A stretch of 64,000 nt of DNA from an uncultured Lachnospiraceae bacterium. GTDB lineage: Bacteria; Bacillota; Clostridia; Lachnospirales; Lachnospiraceae. The notes under the pieces are model-generated. The model ran no database searches, was not told the origin of the DNA, and saw nothing but the letters and a program-made list of their open reading frames with translations. The stretch's first letter is position 1, and each line of letters begins with the position of its first letter. Shown piece after piece: positions 58,760 to 64,000 of the stretch. The stretch is from NCBI GenBank assembly GCA_947593975.1, contig CANQDW010000004.1, positions 1 through 64,000 of the forward strand, in the 5' to 3' direction. The position numbers and the translations under genes were made by a program.

Positions 58760-59148
58760 AAAAGGTAATTACTTACGGAACGTACGATCTGCTCCATGTA
58801 GGGCATATTAATCTGCTGCGGAGGGCCAAAGAGCTTGGTGATTATCTTGTGGTAGTGCTGTCTACCGATGAGTTTAACGCGATAAAGAATAAAAAAGCTT
58901 ATCATCCGTATGAGGACAGAAAGATCATACTTGAGTCGATAAAGTATGTAGATGAAGTGCTCCCGGAATACAACTGGGAACAGAAGATAGACGACGTGCG
59001 CAATAATGATATCGATATATTTGTAATGGGCGACGACTGGAAAGGAAAATTTGATTTTCTGAAAGATTATTGTGAAGTTGTATATCTTCCGAGGACCGAG
59101 GGAATATCCACTACGAAGATAAAAGAGGACTTAAGTCTTGGGGATTAG
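58756..59148 (+). CDS. tagD: Glycerol-3-phosphate cytidylyltransferase
   Basis: ITYGTYDLLHVGHINLLRRAKELGDYLVVVLSTDEFN; PRTEGISTTKIK. Confidence 0.93.
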   Translation: MKKVITYGTYDLLHVGHINLLRRAKELGDYLVVVLSTDEFNAIKNKKAYHPYEDRKIILESIKYVDEVLPEYNWEQKIDDVRNNDIDIFVMGDDWKGKFDFLKDYCEVVYLPRTEGISTTKIKEDLSLGD

Positions 59149-59156
59149 GGGATTGT

Positions 59157-61328
59157 GTGATGAAGAAACTCAGTATAATAATTCCTTTTAATAAGGGATT
59201 GTGCTATCTGGACGACTGCTTCGGAAGCATACTTGCGCAGGATCTTAATAAAGACGAGTACGAGGTTATATGCCTTGGCGACATGCCTGAAGAAGGCATA
59301 GTCGCAAAAATAGAACAATATGAGAAAAAGGATCTTCCGGTAAGATATGTGCAGTGGATACCGGCTTACGGCGCCGGTTATGCAAGGAACGCGGGCATAA
59401 AGATGGCTGAAGGGGAATATGTGTATTTTCTGGACTGTGATGATTATATTCTTGACGGCTGTCTTAAGCGTATGCTTTCATACGCAAAAGAGCATGACGC
59501 GGACGTAGTTTCGGGCGGGATAAAGCACACATTTTTTAAACGGGACGCTTTTTTAGCCGATCCGAAAGAAGATTTTATTAATATGGACAGAAAGGGAACA
59601 GATACCGATATTGCAAAGATTTTCGCAGATGAGGTAACTGTTCTTAATATGTTGATAAGAAAAGACGTGATTGACGCAAATGATATAAAGTTTGCTGATA
59701 ATGTGTCTTATTTTTCTGATATGCCCTTTGTAATGAAGCTTTTATCGGTTACGAACGGGTTTTTCCTTGTAAGCGGCGCGTATCTTGCGAAGCGTGAGCG
59801 AAACGATCCCATACATCTTCCGCAGCTTAATCAGAGCATGGCAAAGGAGCCGCAAAAAATGCTTAACGATATGCTTTTGGTATATCCCGAGAGCATTAAA
59901 TATACCGAAGGACAGCCCAAAAGAAGAAATATCGTAATGTATATGCTCTGTAAAAATCTGCTTAAAGTAATGGAGGCGGGATACAGGCCCAAAAAGGAAC
60001 TTGCGGTATGCGCCGAATATACTAAGCAGGCTGTGAAAAATGTATCTTCGCGGTTTAGGTTCGCGGAGCGCATGGCGCTTTCATGCATTGCCGCAAAAAG
60101 GCCCGCGCAGGCGCGCATATGCACGGCGTATATGATCATAAACAAAAAGAAGGACGGCAGGTTCGGAAATAAGATACAGTGGTTCCGCTTTATCGACAAA
60201 CTCATTTTTTCACATATGGGAAGAAAAGATAACTGGATAGTGTTTGAAAGCTTTTTCGGCAGGGGCTATAACGACAGCCCGAAGGCGATATACGACTATA
60301 TGCTTGCCGCTTACGGCGACAGGTTCAGATATATATGGATCCTTAGCGATAAGCATAAAAAGACCGGCAAAAGCACCAGATATGCCGTATATAACGGGCT
60401 TAGGCACGTATATTACGCGTCGCGGTCGAAGTATCACGTATATAATGTGCGCCAGCCCGGCTGGTTTGTAAAAAAGAAAGGCATGGTCTTTCTTGAAACG
60501 TGGCACGGCACGCCGCTTAAGAGGCTCGTATTTGACATGGATGACGTGTATTCCGCAAACAAAAACCATAAGGCGGAATTTTACAGGGATTCACGGAAAT
60601 GGGACTATCTGCTCTCGGACAACCGTTTTTCCACGGATATATTTGAACATGCATTTGATATGGACAGGGATAAGATAATAGAAACGGGGTATCCGAGAAA
60701 CGATATACTGTACTCCGAAAACGCGCCCGATATCATAAAAAAGGTAAAAAATAATATAGGCATACCTGAAGATAAAAAGGTTATCTTATACGCGCCCACA
60801 TGGCGTGATAATGAGTATTATGAATCGGGAAAATACAAATTTGATATGGCGCTTGATTTTTCTCTGTTAAAAGAGCGCCTGTCAGACGAGTGGGTCCTGC
60901 TTTTGCGCACGCATTATTATGTCGCGGAAAAGCTTGATCTGTCGGAATACGAAGGCTTTGTGTACAATGTATCGGGTTATGGCGACATATCGGAGCTGTA
61001 TCTGATATCGGACATATGCATTACCGATTATTCCTCGGTATTTTTCGATTACGCAAATCTTAAGCGCCCTATCCTTTTTTATGTATACGATATTGAGACT
61101 TATAAGAATGAACTTAGGGGAATGTATCTGGATATGGAAAAGGACCTTCCCGGACCGCTCCTTTATACGAGTGGGGAAGTGCTTTGCGCGATAGAGAACA
61201 TTTCCGCGGTAAGCGAAGAATACCGCGAAAAATATGATGGGTTTTATGAACGTTTCTGCAGCCTTTCGGACGGACAGGCTTCTAAGCGCGCCGCCGAATT
61301 GCTGTTAGGCAAAAGGAGGACCGAGTGA
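59157..61328 (+). CDS. GT2 glycosyltransferase fused to CDP-glycerol glycerophosphotransferase
   Basis: LSIIIPFNKGLCYLDDCFGSI; FLETWHGTPLKRLVFDMDD; ITDYSSVFFDYANLKRPILFYVYD. Confidence 0.9.
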   Translation: MMKKLSIIIPFNKGLCYLDDCFGSILAQDLNKDEYEVICLGDMPEEGIVAKIEQYEKKDLPVRYVQWIPAYGAGYARNAGIKMAEGEYVYFLDCDDYILDGCLKRMLSYAKEHDADVVSGGIKHTFFKRDAFLADPKEDFINMDRKGTDTDIAKIFADEVTVLNMLIRKDVIDANDIKFADNVSYFSDMPFVMKLLSVTNGFFLVSGAYLAKRERNDPIHLPQLNQSMAKEPQKMLNDMLLVYPESIKYTEGQPKRRNIVMYMLCKNLLKVMEAGYRPKKELAVCAEYTKQAVKNVSSRFRFAERMALSCIAAKRPAQARICTAYMIINKKKDGRFGNKIQWFRFIDKLIFSHMGRKDNWIVFESFFGRGYNDSPKAIYDYMLAAYGDRFRYIWILSDKHKKTGKSTRYAVYNGLRHVYYASRSKYHVYNVRQPGWFVKKKGMVFLETWHGTPLKRLVFDMDDVYSANKNHKAEFYRDSRKWDYLLSDNRFSTDIFEHAFDMDRDKIIETGYPRNDILYSENAPDIIKKVKNNIGIPEDKKVILYAPTWRDNEYYESGKYKFDMALDFSLLKERLSDEWVLLLRTHYYVAEKLDLSEYEGFVYNVSGYGDISELYLISDICITDYSSVFFDYANLKRPILFYVYDIETYKNELRGMYLDMEKDLPGPLLYTSGEVLCAIENISAVSEEYREKYDGFYERFCSLSDGQASKRAAELLLGKRRTE

Positions 61329-62527
61329 ATATAAAGATGTTCTTAAGGAAGATATTAAAAGCGTCATGTATAGCGCTGTACAGGGTCATGAACGCAGTCC
61401 TTCCGGTAAAGAAAAACAGAATAGTCATTGCCTCAAGCCTTGGGAAAAGTTATTCGGGCAATCCCAAAGCGCTGTATGAAACAATTATTTCACAAGATCT
61501 TGATAAAATCTACGAATGTATATGGTTTTATGAAAAAAAGAGGTTTGAGATACCCGGAAACAGCATCCAGGTAAAGTACGGCAGGCTAAGATATCTGTAT
61601 TATATGGCTACGGCGGCATTTTGGATATTTGACGCTAGGTGCCCGGCGTTCATAAAAAAAAGAAAAAATGTATCTTATCTGCAGACGTGGCACGGCACGC
61701 CGCTTAAAAAGCTTGCGCTTGACATGGACAACGTATATATGGCGGGTGAAACAAGCATAGAAGAGTACAAGGATAATTTCCGTAAAAACGCGTCCATGTG
61801 GGATTACCTTATATCGCAGAATCCTTTTTCAAGCAGCGTATTTAGGAGAGCTTTCTGCTATAAGGGAAAGATGCTTGAGACCGGATATCCGAGAAACGAC
61901 GCGCTGTTTAAAAAGAACAATGATAAAGACATCGCGGCGCTTAAAAAGGAATTTAACATACCAAAGGATAAGAAAGTTATCTTATACGCGCCGACATGGC
62001 GTGATGACGAGGCGTCTGGAATAGGGAAATACCATTTTTCAAGAGCCCTTGATATGAAAAAGATGTACGAAACGTTCGGAAAAGACGCGGTAATGATAAT
62101 AAAATACCATTATCTTGTGGAAGATGATACCGATTGGTCGGTATATGGAAATTTTATACATGTTTTTGATCAGAGCATAGATATTTCATATCTCTACCTT
62201 GTTTCTGACATACTTATAACCGATTATTCATCTGTAATGTTTGATTACAGCTTATTAAAAAGGCCTATGTACTTTTACTGCTATGATATAAAAAAGTATA
62301 AGAATGTTTTAAGGGGATTTTATTTTGATTTTGAAAATATGTCTCCGGGACCCATAAGCGTAACGACGGATGAGCTTATAAGGGATATAACCGAGGAACG
62401 TCACGAAAAATACGCCGAAAGGTACGAAAAGTTCATAGAAGCCTATAATCCGTGGGATACGGGGGAGGCTTCGAAAAAGGTGCTTTATGAGTTTCTTTGC
62501 GGCGGGAAGGATATGGTAGGGGCATGA
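61325..62527 (+). CDS. CDP-glycerol glycerophosphotransferase family protein
   Basis: YLQTWHGTPLKKLALDMDN; LYAPTWRDDE; ITDYSSVMFDYSLLKRPMYFYCYD. Confidence 0.9.
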   Translation: MNIKMFLRKILKASCIALYRVMNAVLPVKKNRIVIASSLGKSYSGNPKALYETIISQDLDKIYECIWFYEKKRFEIPGNSIQVKYGRLRYLYYMATAAFWIFDARCPAFIKKRKNVSYLQTWHGTPLKKLALDMDNVYMAGETSIEEYKDNFRKNASMWDYLISQNPFSSSVFRRAFCYKGKMLETGYPRNDALFKKNNDKDIAALKKEFNIPKDKKVILYAPTWRDDEASGIGKYHFSRALDMKKMYETFGKDAVMIIKYHYLVEDDTDWSVYGNFIHVFDQSIDISYLYLVSDILITDYSSVMFDYSLLKRPMYFYCYDIKKYKNVLRGFYFDFENMSPGPISVTTDELIRDITEERHEKYAERYEKFIEAYNPWDTGEASKKVLYEFLCGGKDMVGA

Positions 62528-63633
62528 AAGAAATAGCATATATATTATTTTCGGTTATGTACTTTTTCGGCCGTATATTTCCTTTAAGAAAAGACAGGTA
62601 TTTCTGCGTGATGACGCATGACGCAAGCAGCGACAGCAGCGTCGGAGTGGTAATAAAGAAGCTTAAGGAGACATATAAGGACCCCGTATTTTACTATGTA
62701 AGAAAAAGCGACAAGAACAAATCGGCGCTTGCGAAGCTTATATTTGTAAAATCAATAGAGATGGCGCGTTCGCAGACTATACTTATGGATAATGAGTTTC
62801 TGCCGCTTGCGTACGTAAAACTTAGGAAAAACGTAAGGGTAGTGCAGTTGTGGCACGGCACCGGGACCATTAAAAAATTCGGACATGATATAAACGAAGG
62901 GAAGATGCTTAGGATCGTAAAGAAAGCGGATTCGAAAATAACGCATCTTATCGTTAATTCGGATTATACGAAAAAGCTTTATGCTCGGGCGTTCGGGGTT
63001 CCGTACGATAAAATATACATTACCGGGATACCGCGTACCGACGTTTTATTCGATGATAAAATAAGAAAAAAAGACATTGATTCGTTTTTTGATGAATATG
63101 AGGATTTAAAAGGCAGAAAACTAATATTGTACGCGCCTACGTTTAGGGATAATGAAGTTAAGGATCCAAAGATCATGCTTGATATAAAGGAATGGACAGA
63201 TAATATTGACAGCGATGCCATTCTTTTACTAAGGCTTCATCCGCATGTTTCAAAAGCTTTTGACGATAATATGCTTATGAGGTATAAAGGAAAGGTCGTT
63301 AATATGTCGGATCATGCCGATGTAAATACGCTGATGTTCGTTTCTTCGGCGCTTATAACAGATTATTCGTCGATTATATTTGAATATATACTGCTTGATA
63401 AGCCGATATATTTTTACGCTTATGACAGAGAGCGGTTTGAAAAAGACAGCAGGGGCTTTTATGAAGATTATGAGAGTTATGTTCCGGGACCTGTCGCATA
63501 TAATACAAAAGAACTTATAGAAGCTGTATGCGGTGAAGATGCATACGGCGAAAAGAGAAAACAGTTTAAGGAAAGATCTTATAAATATACCGACGGTTTG
63601 TCAACAGACAGGCTGATCGATATATTGCGGTAA
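62524..63633 (+). CDS. CDP-glycerol glycerophosphotransferase family protein
   Basis: VVQLWHGTGTIKKFGHD; LYAPTFRDNE; ITDYSSIIFEYILLDKPIYFYAYD; 4-bp overlap with previous gene. Confidence 0.88.
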   Translation: MKEIAYILFSVMYFFGRIFPLRKDRYFCVMTHDASSDSSVGVVIKKLKETYKDPVFYYVRKSDKNKSALAKLIFVKSIEMARSQTILMDNEFLPLAYVKLRKNVRVVQLWHGTGTIKKFGHDINEGKMLRIVKKADSKITHLIVNSDYTKKLYARAFGVPYDKIYITGIPRTDVLFDDKIRKKDIDSFFDEYEDLKGRKLILYAPTFRDNEVKDPKIMLDIKEWTDNIDSDAILLLRLHPHVSKAFDDNMLMRYKGKVVNMSDHADVNTLMFVSSALITDYSSIIFEYILLDKPIYFYAYDRERFEKDSRGFYEDYESYVPGPVAYNTKELIEAVCGEDAYGEKRKQFKERSYKYTDGLSTDRLIDILR

Positions 63634-63673
63634 TATGACAGAAATATAATACGGTTGATTGTTGGAGGTACTT

Positions 63674-64000
63674 ATGAAACATTTATTGAGTAAGAAAATA
63701 GGGCTTGTATTTATAATAGTCCAGTTTTTATTTACGGTTGGGTTTGCGGGGCTTGCGCTGTATGTGGATATGATCCCGACGAAATATCTGCTTGCGGTTT
63801 CGCTCGTGCTCATTTTTATAATGCTGTATACGTTTTTCAGCCAGATGTCAAAAAGGATGTATGTGCTGGGCAGGGTCCTGTCGGGCATTTTCTGCGTATT
63901 GATGCTTATCGGCGCGGGGTATCTCTGGCAGGGATACAGCACGCTTGATAATATGGCGGAAGCGAACGTAAAAGTAGACGAGATCTCGGCGATAGTCATG
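63674..64000 (+). CDS. LCP (LytR-CpsA-Psr)-like protein N-terminus, truncated by window end
   Basis: ggaggtactt ATG; MKHLLSKKIGLVFIIVQFLFTVGFAGLALYVDMIPTKYLLAVSLVLIFIML... three TM segments typical of LCP proteins; ORF stays open to 64000. Confidence 0.6.
   Translation, partial: MKHLLSKKIGLVFIIVQFLFTVGFAGLALYVDMIPTKYLLAVSLVLIFIMLYTFFSQMSKRMYVLGRVLSGIFCVLMLIGAGYLWQGYSTLDNMAEANVKVDEISAIVM

Noticed and set aside
1-64000. tRNA/rRNA genes
   Set aside because: No cloverleaf-like sequence or rRNA signature recognised by eye; tRNAscan-SE would be decisive

Overview
The window looks like a Lachnospiraceae-type Firmicutes chromosome; that taxonomic call is an inference from protein families. Bases 1-28,650 are accessory and mosaic. 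They hold a chimeric anti-sigma-like gene, a RloA/RloB (AbiL-type) pair under a large dyad promoter, and a two-component/ABC/lipoprotein cassette with a nonsense codon in the lipoprotein leader. They also hold a HigB/HigA-M78 toxin-antitoxin pair, a cassette headed by a sigma-70 region 2/HTH/WYL fusion protein, and three tandem BspA-type LRR genes without a visible signal peptide. The rest of the accessory half contains an orphan Phd antitoxin, an MntA/HepT pair, and decayed integrase, AlbA_2 and glycosyltransferase remnants. Bases 28,650-64,000 are more core-like: two MATE transporters, BceRS/AB-type genes, cysK, degV, a secreted nuclease, folA, a SpoIID-like gene, a YihY-like gene, T-box/pheST, a carboxyltransferase, an MBOAT/SGNH-like pair and a teichoic-acid-type locus (five CDP-glycerol glycerophosphotransferase-domain genes, tagGH-like ABC, tagD) running into an LCP-like gene cut by the window edge. 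The best candidate for an undescribed system is the sigma2-HTH-WYL-led cassette at 13,566-20,179, possibly extending through the LRR genes to 23,107. All family names come from recognising protein motifs by eye; no database search was run.
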